Assembly (NCBI GenBank): GCA_000149265.1 | Contig: CH002768.1 | Span: forward strand, 561,295-625,294 | From: Ciona savignyi | Taxonomy: Eukaryota > Chordata > Ascidiacea > Phlebobranchia > Cionidae | DNA: 64,000 bases | Reading direction: 5' to 3' | Part shown: one piece after another, positions 38,545 to 51,700 of the stretch | How the letters are laid out: the number at the start of each line of letters is the position of its first letter | Position numbering within the stretch: position 1 is the stretch's first letter | Notes under the pieces: model-generated | The model's input: the letters and a program-made list of their open reading frames with translations, nothing else | What the model was told of the DNA's origin: nothing | The model's database searches: none | Made by a program: the position numbers and the translations under genes

Positions 38545-41200
38545 TGATTAACGTTGGAATATCACGCTGGAAAGTCACTGTCACACGCTCACAGCGGACC
38601 TAACAGCACAATCACTTAAGAGCTTTTGGAAGGTTTTAAGAATAGTATAAAGTTAGCCATGTAGCAGCATAATGTCGATAAAGTTTTGTATCGTTTTCTC
38701 TTCTGTTTTTTTTATGTTTCGAGCCCGGTATGAGCTGGTCACTAAGACCGTTTATTAAATAACACCATGTATATGAATCGGTCGCGTTAAGTATTCGGCC
38801 ATACCACCGTTTATTCCCATTGTTTCTAGCTAAGGTTCGAATCCATAATGGGTTCGTCCCAAAGTTTGTTTTTGTATAGAATTGTTATATGTATCGTTCG
38901 CGTTGACCATTCAGCCACACGATTCTCTTTTTCCTTTTACTTTTAGTCGTACCTAGCTCTTTTTCGCCATCTTGCGCCGTCATATTCACGAATAGCATCC
39001 TCTCATTTTGTACCTACCCATAACAACTTCAGTGTTCCCTTAATTTCACGTTGCCTTTAATTCCAGTAAATGTAATCATTCGTTGCTTGCACTTAGGCTA
39101 CTTTTGTGGTAATTATTCCAATTAATGCTAATAAAGTTCAATTAAACAAAACCTGGAAAATCACCATCTGGCCGTCGTTATTTGGCAATCAACATTTTTC
39201 TGCATCTCAATAGATCAGAGTCCGGTTTACAGTATTTATTACAATCATGAAAAGAACGCGGGCGCTGTAGATAAGTTTTCAACCAAATTTGCCAGTGCAA
39301 GTCACTCAATATAAGTAATAGCTGGCGGATCTTGGGTTCCTGAGACTACCACCGCTGACACAGTAAAATATGGCATTCGACGTCTGAGAGAGAACCAAAA
39401 ATAAAAAAAATTATTCTTGGTTTATAAAAAAAAACTAAACGAAAATTGTCAATGATTATAAACCAGAAGGCGATTTTTTAATCGAGATTTATCGATTTTT
39501 TGTAGATCAGAATCAGGATTTTTTTTATAGTAATCGGGATTTTTTTGTATAATTCCGTGATTCAAAAATCGTGTTAGTGGTAAACAAAAGAAATGGATTT
39601 ACGAAACACTTTTCTGTCAAAACAGAAAAAAATGATAAAAATAAATGAACTGTAACCAAAAATCACCAGCCCGGGAAAATCATAAATATTTATCTATACT
39701 GTGTGGTCACAATATATAAGTATACACACACATCTGTTGAGGTAATAAGTTCATAGCAACATATTTAATAATTAACCAAGAAGAAACCAGTATTACCATA
39801 TAACAGGCTCGCGACAGACATTTTTGTGAGGCTATTTTCGGCAAAAAAGAATTTCCCAGTCAGGTTAAAAATTGTATGAATGTGTGTTGATGTTAATGAT
39901 GTGTATAGGTTTATTATTTGAAAATATTCCACAAAACTTCCAAAAGAATTATATAAAACAATAACCTCCTTTTCGACGCCAATATTGCTTAAGAGCCGAC
40001 ATCTCGGTCTGAAAAAGACTATGTAAGGCCTACTATAAATTTGACAAGAAATTGCTGGGTGAATTACACCGACGCATTATTTAAGCCAACTAAACATACA
40101 AGATAGCAAGGGCGTAAACATAAATTGGAAAAACCAAAATGGACTAAAAAGGGATTAGTTTACCAGGAAACATACCTTAAATTTAAAATACTTAGATAAT
40201 AATAAATCATGTGTATAAAAAAACTGGATAAACCAATCAGTCTAGTTTAACGTCCCATATTAACAGAATAGGAACATTTCGACAGACCCGATAATTTTAG
40301 CACCACGGTGTTTTTCGTTTTTTCCCGGCATTTTCTTTTATTCTTCACACCCGATATTTTGGCACTGAAATGGAGTAGGCCTACTTGATTAAAATTTTAA
40401 AGAAAGTTGCATAGGCCTAATCATAAAATAAATTGAAAAACAAAAAGGAGCTAAAATAATCCACCTCGCGAGATTCCTCGAAATATAAAAGACCTCAGCA
40501 ATTATAATACACTATAACCATGTATGTTAAACTATAAATTTAACCCAAAATAAATCGCTGCGAAATTTTAATACGATTGATATAGCCAAGAAACACATAT
40601 CTACCGTTTCCGGGAACCCCCCAAAACTTATCCACACTAAAACCAGTGATCACTATGATTTAGGACCCCATAATAACAGGAGGAAAAAACGATTTGCATG
40701 TAGAGGTGTTAGCCATAATGTGTATTGGATTTGTAGTGATAAACTTATAGTAAATCACTTCAGGGGAACTTTCGAGAATATAAGCACGCCCACTATTTTT
40801 TCATATTATCAGGTCGAATATATGATATTTTGCGACTGAGACAGATTATTAACTTTAAAGTACAAAGAAAATTTTCTTATAGTTTGCGTACACTCAATAA
40901 TCGAATTTTAAATTTCTATTTTCTCAAACACGGATAAACTTGTATGAATCAGCATTTACGAAGTTTCTATAATTCTATTTTATTTAGGTACCGGTAGTCC
41001 CCTTTATAAAGACAGTGCCCTCTATGCTTAAAAAGGGAAACTAGATAACTGTGATAAGCCAACTGTGTCCCACAAAGAATTCTTTTATGTTTTTATAAAA
41101 CAATCGACGAAATTTTTGCCCGTTAGACGCTAATCATACTTAATAGGACTCTTCTTCGGACGCACATTTTTGCCAGAACACATTTTCACCCACCCCTTAG
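38545..41200. other. Intergenic, paralogue 3 to C7orf25 homologue
   Basis: Two SINE-A copies lie at its start, then AT-rich sequence with no supported gene. A possible poly(A) signal AATAAA for paralogue 3 is at 39130. Around 39465-39560 there are runs of CGATTTTTT-type text without clear periodicity. Confidence 0.6.
38712..38930 (-). repeat. Two SINE-A copies
   Basis: Copies at 38712-38812 and 38815-38930, each with a reversed B box region and a TCGGTCGCGTTAAGTATTCG or TCGTTCGCGTTGACCATTC end. Confidence 0.75.
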
Positions 41201-41234
41201 CAGAGCTAACCCTGCGTATAGCTTTCCGGAAGTA

Positions 41235-43850
41235 ATGGATCTGGAATGTCTATTGCAAAGAAAATCGGAATCAGAAAATCTTCTAGACAGAGTAAACAAT
41301 CTTACACGATGTGTATCTAAATTTGAGGGATTGTTAAAATTAAGAAATCGAATTAAAGCTGAAATCAGGTAAGCGCAGTTGTTTAATAGATATAAATCGC
41401 ATGTTTGCCCACGGGTTGGAAATATCCAATCTCATTGCCGTATTGCACAGAGTGGAAAACAAGTGCACCCCTAAGGTTTTTACTGGAAGTATGGAAAATA
41501 CCTCTAACCCTGCCTACTGATCCAACCATAACCCATTTATTTTCTCAAACCCTGCCTACTGATCTAATCATAACCCCTTCAAGCAGTTTCCATTCTTTTC
41601 TACTTATCAATGGTTCGTTTACAGTTTTTTTATAATTCAATTTATATTTCTAATAATAATATACATTCGGCGGTAATTTATGTACAAACAGACAAAACCA
41701 ACAATAATTAAATCTGACCAAATGCAGTGATGAAAATACCTGGACATTTATTCCTGGGGAAAACAACACTAAAAGGAGGAAAAGGGGGAAGGAGGGAATG
41801 AGGGAAACTGCACTCTATAATAAAGTATAAAGATTATAACATTAGAGTCATTTTAAACACAAGGTTGGAGTTAGGGTTAGTTCTGTGGTTGAGATTAGTG
41901 TTTAGGGCAGGGTTTAAATTTTTTTCATAATTTTAGTGTGCAGTTTCCCTTCTTCCCACTTTTCCTCCTTTTAGTGTTGCCCGTTTCTCCTTAATGTGTT
42001 CCTTATCATATTGTAGCTGTTTTTAAAGGTTTCTGGACAAACTAAAAGAGGGAAAAATAGCCTTCAAACAAAGCCATTTAATCAGCACAAACCTAACAAG
42101 TTTGAAAGCAGTTATAGAAGCTGTAGAGTGTATTGGAGTCGCTCATATTTCTGCTTTGCTTTTCAATGTGAACTACACTGTAAATGTGGCATCTGAAGAA
42201 ATCCAGTAAGAGTGTTTGAAATCTGCAATACGTTTAATTGTACTCTGTAAAACGGCTTTTTATTTATTTTTTAGTAAATTTTTGGTGACATGTTTTTCCC
42301 GCATTAATACAGCCAGTTTGACTTTGTTAAACTGGTAATATTTATCGGTAACTATTTGGTGACATGTTCTGTATTTTCAGGCAGTCAATTTGTGTTGATG
42401 TGGTTGCCAACGATGGGCACGTGTGGGTGAAAGTGATTGCTCGTAACGCTGCTGCGTTACATTTGGGGTGGCTTGGACAAGGCCAGTTTGGCGACCGAAG
42501 TTTATTGGACGTAGCTCATCAGTTTGTGCAAGCAGCGGAGCAAAATGAGATCGATTTTCAACCACCAAAAATCGTGTTTTGCTTCGCAAATGGCGTCCCA
42601 GAGCAACTAGCAAGATGTTTAGATAAATTAGGGATTCTTATATCCGGGAATATCATCTCTGGCTTCGAGGAAATTGACGATTCCGAGGAAGAAAATGACG
42701 AAGAGCAACATCCTCCTATGAAAACAATAATTCTCGCTGATTTCGTCAAAGATTTCAGACTGAAAAATACAATCGGGAATTTTGAACAATTATCAGTGAA
42801 TTCCCATTTACCGACGATTGCCAATCTTGATGTAACTACCTTACTATCTCTGGTTTCTAACCTATGCAGCGGTTCTCACAATTACCTTTATGGGATTCCT
42901 GTATTAGATGAGCAGGCAAGGCAGGAAAGACAAGATCCAGTTTTACCGAAACTGAATCGCTTTTTAAGTGGAAAAAAGTTAATTGCGTGTGAAACTGCGA
43001 TTAAAAGTTTTCAAACCATTGTCTGTACAATTGGAGGGTTAAAAGAAAAAGAAAGAACTGAAGCGTTGTTAAAGAAAATTGAAGTTGTTCCAGACATAAT
43101 GTCGGAAAGGACTATTAGTTTAAAATCAAGTGGAAAAATAAACCAAAGATCCAAAGTAAGTGTTATGTTAGTTTTTATTGTTTATAACAGTTAAAACTAA
43201 TATTGAATAATGAATGTAACAGAAAGGATTGTTTAATAAATGATTGTTTTGTTGGTATGGTTTTGACATATTAGCTATGTATAGGTATGTTAAAGATTAG
43301 CCTATATACACATCAGACATATTACAAGTTGTGGGTATATGCTTCTGTTCAATTTCTTCTCATTTATTACTAACTTCATCTTAGTCTTGTCGCTTAGATG
43401 AGCACGTCAGTGCTCCATCTATCAACCGAAAGGTTGTAAGTTCGAAACTGTTGCTAGCTAGTTCATTGTATTCTTGGGGCAAGGCACTTTGGTTAAATCA
43501 CCCAATGGTTTATTGAGTTCTGATAAAAAAAGTAAAGTTTCTATCATGCACAACATACAGTCAACATTTCCAGTAACCTGATAGTGGGAGCATGGTAATT
43601 TACCAATTGATGTTGTGCAATAACGCAATGAATATTATATTTATTCCTGTTCACTTATATTGTTTATTTTATCTTCCAGATAATATTTGGTAGTGGGGAC
43701 TACCACAAAGCCACAACAGTCACTGCGAATACAGGTTACGTACGAGCTGCTTTACAAAACGGGGTCCAGTATTCAACTTTTATACATGAGGCTCGAGCGC
43801 TTACTGAAAACAAAGAAAAGGGTGCAAAACTATTGAGTCCTCAGTCTTAA
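41235..43850 (+). CDS. C7orf25: C7orf25 / UPF0415 (DUF1308) family protein
   Basis: Four exons join in phase: 41235-41368, 42029-42205, 42381-43155, 43680-43850, giving 418 aa, close to the human protein (about 420 aa). Exon 3 holds the recognisable conserved core, with [18 protein letters not shown], then [13 protein letters not shown] and a [16 protein letters not shown] stretch. The last exon has [17 protein letters not shown] and ends in a conserved-looking hydrophilic tail. The family is widespread in eukaryotes and has no settled biochemical role, so I give none. A strong pyrimidine tract plus AG ends at 41200, about 34 bases before the ATG, and may be a 5'-UTR intron or trans-splice acceptor. 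A MITE of 226 bp sits in intron 1, and ATTAAA occurs 18 bases after the stop. BORCS5 follows 637 bp downstream on the same strand. Confidence 0.9.
41764..41989. mobile_element. GA-rich MITE with long inverted repeats, copy 3
   Basis: The best preserved copy. CAACACTAAAAGGAGGAAAA at the left end is the inverse of TTTTCCTCCTTTTAGTGTTG at the right end; the imperfect inverted repeat continues for about 45 bp to GGGAAACTGCAC. Length 226 bp, in intron 1 of the C7orf25 homologue. No transposase is encoded. Confidence 0.75.
43385..43660 (+). repeat. SINE-B copy
   Basis: GTGCTCCATCTATCAACCG, AAGGTTGTAAGTTCGAAACTG, GGGGCAAGGCACTTTGG and CAGTAACCTGATAGTGGGAG. It lies in the last intron of the C7orf25 homologue. 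Confidence 0.7.
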
Positions 43851-44487
43851 CAGTTAAATTAAATTCAATTAAATATTCTTCTTTTTTATGTTTTTTCACT
43901 GTTTAGTAGTTTGCCTCTTTACATCAAAGTTTTTAAAACTGTTTTAAGCCTTATACCAAAAAAATGGGCAGAGTTTCAAACGAAACTTTGTAACGATACT
44001 ATTAACACAACAGTACTGCTAACTTACATTCAATTACTATATCGTGTTGTTTAATATTTACTGTTTAAAAAAAGCTGTATGGGAAGAGAATAAATTTCTA
44101 GCGCAATATCTGGCTATCAAACAGCAGTGTTCTGTGAAATTCAACTTGAAAATAATTTATTTAAATCATATGTAAAAACATGCCCCTGAATTAAACATCT
44201 TCCATTGCCTTTTTAGTACTGTAAACTGTGTTACTGTTTAATTATTTTCCATTTTCAAGTTGTTAGTTGACTTGCCAAGATTGAATTTCTATTAAATTTT
44301 ATTTATTTGTTAGTCTACCTTTCCTGTCTTTGGTTTAATTGCGTTTAAATTACTTCTAATCTTTTAATCTGTCCTACTTTTGTTTTGCGCAAACAATCTG
44401 TTCAAAATTAATATAATTTATTTATTAAGCAGACACTCATATATAAATACAATAAAGGAAACTTCATGTTCTTATAATGTGCTGAGA

Positions 44488-46895
44488 ATGGGTAATGATC
44501 AAAGCACTCAGCCGAAAAAAGAAAATATATCGATAAATTCCGACAACAACAGAACGCCATCGAAAAGTAAAGGGATTGTGGTGGTTCAAGCAAAATCCCC
44601 TGAGCCTATAGATCAGGTAGGATGTGAAATGTTTTCAATATTTGGATTGATACTATACTCCATGGAGGATTAACATTAATTTTGTTTAATAAGTCTCTTT
44701 AAATCAGTATTCCTCAGTCTTAATTCTCCCTTAAAATTGTATACAGTTTCAATGACTTTTACATTGCATTGGTAAGGATAGTCCACGGTGACACACCGGA
44801 ACAAGGAATTTAGGCAATGATAATTTACATTAATAGGAATAGGTCTAAGGTGGGCCGTTAACATCGATTTTGTTTAATAAGTGTATTAAGGTCAGTACTA
44901 CTATTATGTCTAAATTCTGTCTAAAAGAGTAAAAATAATTACAAGGTATGTAACGACGTCCCATTTTAAATCTTTAGATTGAAGAGAACGTTTCAAAGCT
45001 GGGACTCTGTCCAAAGTTCTTGCCACTTTTGCCGAATTCCCTTGCCGTTCCTGAATCTCGACCGATCACCGCCGAGCTCTCTGGTCAATTGGACGTCCAG
45101 TCCTGTATACGAGCGTGTGGAAGACTACAAGATCATTTAAACCAGTGCGCTAGTGCTGTGAGCTTTGACCAAAAAGCACTGGAAACCAAAATAAAGGTTT
45201 GTTCTATGAAGCTAATAACATAAAGCTAATGACGCTTTTGCCAAAAAGTGTTAAAAACCGAAAAAACGGTAGATTTGTTAAACTATTATTTTATAAAGCT
45301 AATAACAGTAGAGGGGCTTTTTGTGTGTAACGAATGTGTGGTAAGAACTAAAAAGTATTCACCACAAATTAATTTGTCACCCAGATTGCATATCATGTTA
45401 AAAATAAATGCTAGCGTCGGAACATTTGTATATATGCAGCGTTTCTAACATTTTATGCTCACACAAATGCATTACTATTTACTGCACAATCACATTTTCT
45501 AAATGGTGTTGTCATTATATTACTAAGAAGAGAGAAGATGGGCTTATTACCCCGGTGTTTGTATTCAAATTAGCATTTCGTTTTATTCTCTATCTAATTA
45601 TCTACAGTGCCTAATCAAAACAAGCTTGTTTACTACAGTTGCATATGGGGTAAGACTAAGACATGTAAGGTCAGCTTTTGTTTTTTTGGCAGTGCAATAA
45701 TAAATATATAGCATGACTATATACTATACAGTATCTTAAAATGAATGCATTTAATTAAGGATTTACCTTGGTAAGTTGAAATTAAGAGATGAGGCTATTG
45801 TACTTTTGGAATGTCCATTCTAAAATCAAGATTTGAAATCGATCGAATAGAAAAGGATTCAGAATTATTTTTTATTTCTAGCAATTGGAAATTAAGTGCT
45901 TATGGTAGATTGAAATGAGTTTATTTGCATACTTTTTATTAAAAATAAAAAATGATTTTTTTTATTTAAAAAAATGATAAATCATGATGATTATAATTGA
46001 AAATTATGATTATTTTTATCATCCAATTATAATTTTCTTTATTGAATCAGTTTGAAAAAGTTTTTTCTTGTTTCTTTAAGTCTATTTCAGTCAAGTTCGA
46101 AATCTAGATTTGAAATTATTGATTCTAGAAGCCAAGCTGAATCAAATAGCACATCCTTACAACTTACTGTATAGTGCTTTGCAGTGTCCTATAGGTTCAA
46201 GACTACAAGGCAAGGGATCTTTTATGACATCGCCAATCATCTGATTACTTTTTGCCCATCAACGGATACCAGAGCTGTTGCAATGTGTCAAACACCTCAG
46301 ATACAATAGTTTTTGCCGGATTCAATGTGTTTTTTAACACATCAATCCACTGGGTTTATGCAATGTCGGCTTAATATCTTGCCCAAGGACCCAACTGTCT
46401 AAGCCATTGACTGGTTTCGACCCTATCAATTAGCGGCTAAAACACTACGAGAATCTGGTTTTGAAGCTGATAATTTTTGTCTGACAATTTGACACATAAA
46501 TTTTAATATAAACTAGCTCACCATGCTTTCTATACACATAACACTGTCAGTATTTAGAATGCGCTTGAGCACCCACATAAAACATTACTTATTTCACAAG
46601 TTCGAAATAACAACATTATTTAAGGTTTACACTTTGTTATACACATAACGCTGTCAGTAGTAATACATTCGTTTTTCTATAGGAAGTGGACAAGGTTGGA
46701 GTTTCTGTAATGCAGCATATGACCGAGAGGCAACGAGCATTCGCAAAACACGCCGAACACTCACGCAAAGTGGACGATATCTCCACCACTTTAAACCGAG
46801 TTCGTATGAACTTAGAACAAACTCTCTCATTGGTGGATGAGCTTAATATGAGTTTGCCTGAAGAATTGAGGCTAGAGAAATTAAACCTGATCTGA
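44488..46895 (+). CDS. BORCS5: BLOC-1-related complex subunit 5 (myrlysin)
   Basis: Three exons: 44488-44616, 44978-45196, 46683-46895, all phase 0, giving 186 aa (human about 196). The N-terminus MGNDQS fits N-myristoylation of Gly2 with Ser at position 6, the feature that anchors BORC to lysosomes. Exon 1 also has a short IVVVQ motif. Exon 2 carries the conserved block LQDHLNQCASAVSFDQKAL and exon 3 the coiled-coil part (MQHMTERQRAFAKHAEHSRK) plus a C-terminal LPEELRLE motif. In animals BORC recruits Arl8 and kinesin to move lysosomes outward; that role is taken from the family. The ATG choice rests on the myristoylation motif. AATAAA is at 47327, beyond the assembly gap that lies in the 3' flank. 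Confidence 0.93.
46234..46445 (-). repeat. SINE-B, old copy
   Basis: Diverged copy with AGCTGTTGCAATGTGT, ATCAATCCACTGGGTTTATG, CTTGCCCAAGGACCCAACTG and ACTGGTTTCGACCCTA, in intron 2 of BORCS5. Confidence 0.6.
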
Positions 46896-47128
46896 ATTAT
46901 TTATTATAGGTAAGATTTTTTATACCATACACGTTTAAACAACAAACATTTAAACGAATGTTAAAATTAATTTTTTTTCATGATACATATATCTTTATCA
47001 AGGATTGCTACCTTAATCTTCATTACATATTGCTGTTGTTTGTGTTATCGCAAAAGACACAGATTTACTAGTATCATCATAGTCCTCAATATATGTAAAA
47101 GGTCACCTTAGCATTAACGCATTCAGTG

Positions 47129-47228
47129 NNNNNNNNNNNNNNNNNNNNNNNNNNNNNNNNNNNNNNNNNNNNNNNNNNNNNNNNNNNNNNNNNNNNNNNN
47201 NNNNNNNNNNNNNNNNNNNNNNNNNNNN
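47129..47228. other. Assembly gap of 100 N
   Basis: Exactly 100 N. The left flank AAAAGGTCACCTTAGCATTA and right flank AAAGGTCAACTTTAGCATTT are near copies, so overlap of two haplotype contigs is likely. Confidence 0.95.
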
Positions 47229-48474
47229 AAAGGTCAACTTTAGCATTTAACTGCAATTCACATGCTTTAATACATGAGTCAAACAGCAGCATTCTTTCGT
47301 AATTGTAAGAAAACCTGATGTGCGTAAATAAATGTTTCTGTAATGATTTTTATAAAAAAAACACTAAAAAATAAAATTGAAATCAGTCATTGTATCTCAT
47401 ACAAAGTAAGAATATAATTATTTTTTGCTCCACAAAACAAATTGTTATGTCAAATAATAATAACATTATATTAAGCCCATTTAACCAATGTTTATACTAT
47501 GAATTAGTGTTTGTTTATGATGTCATAACTACTCGTGACACAGAGCGTCTAATAAGATTGTCACAGGGAAAAAAATTGCAGCAACTGTAATAAATTAGTT
47601 TGTTAACCAGTTAGATACATCCTGTAATCAGCTGTAAATCGTAAATGAAATAGTTTTATTGCCATATAAAAATCATTTTTTCGCCCTTTAGTTACGATAT
47701 ATTTGGATAAATTAGTGAGTAAAGATTTATACATAAAACTTACAGCCGGCATTTTAATACATTGTCAACTAAGCTTACATTTATGCCACTTAAAGCTTCA
47801 TTAAAACAAAATGTTGTTTTAATATTAAAACGGTGTGGGATTACATTAATTGAAAATAAGTCAAATTCCGTGTGTCACATTTGTTTACATATATGTCATT
47901 ACTCTCGTTACCCTTACGTCTTTTTATTACGCTTGTTATTCTTATAATTAGTCATAACAAGACATTAAAGGCCCTTTAATGCATAAGTGCTATGTGTGTA
48001 AGATGGTCTGCTGAATGAAATGACTAGCATAGCTGCATTGCTGTCTTTAGTTTGTAGAATGGGCTTTTAATGTTTTTGAGTAAAAGTATGAAAGAACAGA
48101 CTTTATATGTGGGTGTGCTATGTAAAAGTAATGTGTATATGCGTGTTTGCTACGTTTTGTGCAGAAAATATCTAGATAGAGATTTATGTAGACCTGAAGT
48201 TGGTGTTGTCATAATTTCAAATTGAACGCAATGCCATACCGTTTAACCAACAGTTTCAAATCTTTCTTGAGGTGCACACACATGTCGGTTAGATAGATTA
48301 TTTAATGCAGGAGAAAAACTTAATTGTCAGATAACCTTGGCCTACATTGGGTTATCATGGAGCTAGTGCAGTGTATTTAATACAATGGAGGTATTCCTTG
48401 GAATTTTTTTAATCAACAACCTTGCATATAAAAGCTGGTGATACTAACCAACTAAGGTATACGACTAGGTAAAA

Positions 48475-48660
48475 TTAGTGTGGGTTAAAACTTGTGTGGG
48501 TTGATACTGATGAGAGTTAATACTCATGTAGGTTAATACTTATGTGGGTTGATACTTATGTGGGTTGAAACTCTTGTGGGTTGATACGCTTGTAGATTGA
48601 TTCATAGTGGGTTGATACTGGTATGAATTGAAACTAGTGTGTGTTGTAACTCTGGATACT
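48475..48660 (+). repeat. Minisatellite, ~20-bp unit, ahead of SLC30A9
   Basis: About nine imperfect units of GTGGGTTGATACTTATGTGG type, ending about 60 bases before the start codon of SLC30A9. Confidence 0.8.
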
Positions 48661-48721
48661 TAAACCCTTTCTAGTTATTGATACATGCTTTAATTATGGA
48701 AATCTGTTTCAGGTATTTATT

Positions 48722-51700
48722 ATGATGAGACCAGTGTACCGAAAACTGGTTGTTTCAAAATTCTGGCAAAGCCATCTTCTACGAGCCCCCTCATGCCACC
48801 TAGTGGCTTATCAAAAACCCGCAGAGATATTGAAGCCATGTTTGAATTCATTCCGCAATATTCACATTTCATCAAGAATTTTTCAAAACGAAGAAACTAA
48901 ACCAGAAATTAATAATGAAAAATTAGAAAAAAAACCTGAACAACCAAGCAGGAATGATAAAGGTGAGATTTAGAGTTATGTTTAATTTAAAAACAACAGA
49001 CAAGTAGTTGGATCAATCCTCATTCTAACCACTTTCTTAATAGTTGTGCGCTTGGGCAAGGTATTTAGCAAACGTTCACTAATCAAGTGTTAATAAATAC
49101 TTAAATATTAAAGTCACATATTTAACACACTGCAAAATATTAAGAAACCTTGAAAAGTTTGAGAACTGTCTGCACTAGATAATGTTACAATTATCTTTGC
49201 ATAACCGCTGTTGATGTTGTGGGTCTAGGTCACCTTCTACTAAGGTTTAATTTTTGTTAGGGTGATAGATTATATTGCATTTTGGTCAGTTCTACTGTTT
49301 TATTCGGCCAGTGGAGCGATGGTATTAAATATGTGTTGGCACGAACATTAATGTGTAGTTTCGCATTCTCTTTGTCTCTGTAATGACTAAGTATTTCTGC
49401 AATTTCTGCAAAAAACATCGTGAGTTGGCCAGGGTGCCATAAACTAATTATCTATTCAGTAGTGTGCCGTAAGCTGTCAGTAGTGTGTTGGTTGAGATTA
49501 TAAGTTAGCATGAACAATAATGTACAGTTCCGCATTCAATTTGTCTGTTAATAGCATTTTGTGTTGTTGAAATTTGTCAGCGAGTTTTTTTACTTGTGGC
49601 AGAAAACACTCATCAAAATCGATGTATTTGTACTAGGGCAGGCATGGGCAACATACGGCGGGCCATGTCCCGTAAACGGATTTTGACCGGCCCAAAGACT
49701 GTATTTTAACATGCCCTGTAATTAAAATATTGAATATTATATATGTAATAATCTGGCCCACTAAGAACTTTATTTGTTCACATCAGGCCCGTCGGCTACA
49801 GAAGTTGCCCACCCCTGTACTAGACTACTAGGTTGTGAAAAAACAAACTAGGTATACCCTTCCTTGATATTCACCTAAGAACGGTGGGAACTGGTTATTC
49901 CACCTAAAAATGATTTTCAAAACGAATTATTAAGACAATCATTTTATTATTTTAATTCCCAAGACATTTTTTTATTACTTTATTCCCCAGACAAAGCTAC
50001 AATCGTGTCCAAGGTCAAAACGTACATTCTGAAACGGCGGGACTACACTCAAAAATACACCGACAATAACACGATTACCGCAGTAAGAGCCATGCAAGAG
50101 TATATGTTGACCCCCAGTCAAATGGAAACACTACGGCAAATCAAAGTAAGAAGTCCATACGCATCCAAATCTCCAATATTCGTGTACTTGGAGCGTGATG
50201 TGGAAAAGAAAGCAATAGAGGTGGTTACATGACATTTTTAGTTTCGTTAATGTGTCGTCAAATATTTTCTGCTAATTTTGCTTTTTTTTAAATAAAACTG
50301 CTCCATTTAGACTGTGAAGTCACTTACCGGACTTTTTGTTTTAAAACATGCAGTTTATCACCTAGTTTTCTTCCATTTTTTGCCAGTGTCTTTATTTTGA
50401 CTATAAGGTTTCTGTCCTTAAAGAAATGTCTTTTTCAAGAGGGTGGTGGTTATTATATTTGTTTTTTTAAAGATAAAAATAAAAAAGACATATTTCCCCA
50501 ATTTTTAAGAATAAAAATAAAAAAGAAATATTTTTTAAATTTATAACAAAAAAAAAGTATTTTTCCTAATTTTTGGGATTTATATTGAAACAACTCAGGT
50601 TTGGGGAAGCAAGGAATCGTTGGAGCGTGAACGGAAACGCGTGAAGCGTCTCGAAGTGAAACGTCGTCGGCAACTTCATTTTCCGATCTCACAATCCGAC
50701 AATGGACCTGTGATCAAACAATACCAGGGATTGTTAAGTAGTGGTCCTGGCAGAGTGGTTGGATATGCTGCTGCTGCGTAAGTTGCAACCTGTTATTTAG
50801 TTTTATGCATCTCTATGTCTATTTCAGGCATTTAAATGCTCGTAAAAAGTTCCCAGCCGTAAAATTTCAGTATTTATATTTTCTATGTCCATTTCTGCCA
50901 TAAGCAACCACTCACAAGTGGACAAACAATTTTTTGGCCTCCTTTTTATTAAGGCAGACATATCTACACTGGGGTGCATTTTCATGCCTGTGATATAAAA
51001 CACACCACATCAAAGCATAAATGATGCAAATGTGTGTGTTTTCTATTTCTATTTCATGCATTGCAAAATTCCTTTGTGCATTAATATCAGACTGAGTCAG
51101 GTGTGGGCTGAATGAGTCGTAATTTCCTGACTTAAAAACAAACAAAGAATTAAGCCCAAGCACACTTATCCTAACCTCAGTGTAGACTTCATAGCCAACA
51201 CAATCTCAATATGTTTTAATCCACAGAAACGGTTTCATTTGTTTGTTCAAACTTGGTTGCTTTCTATCCACCGGTTCGGCAAGTATGTTCTCTGAAACTC
51301 TCCACTCGATGGCAGACACGGGCAACCAACTGCTGCTGTTGTGGGGAATCAATGAATCACTCAAGGTCGGTCCGTGTTCCTGACTTCTGTATTTCATCTG
51401 TATTGGTTTGGTTCTTTCCGCTCGGAAAAAGAAATGTAAAAAAAAACATAAGAAAGATATATAAATAAACTTTAAGAAAAATCTAACAAAATAAAAAAAT
51501 ATAAAAATAAAGCACAAGAAAAATATATAAGTAAAACATAAGAAAAATGTAAAAATAAAACATAACAAAGATATAACAAAATAAAAAAATATAAAATTAA
51601 AACTTTAAGAAAAATATACATGTTTTGTACATGTTAATTTGAAAATGCTGGCATTGTAAAACAGAAAAACGTCAGTTTACCTCGTGTCCGCCGAATTTGA

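Larger units (their letters stand above)
46896..48700. other. Intergenic, BORCS5 to SLC30A9
   Basis: AT-rich with the second assembly gap, a partial SINE-B near 48325-48440 and a ~20-bp repeat at 48475-48660. No gene supported. Confidence 0.6.
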
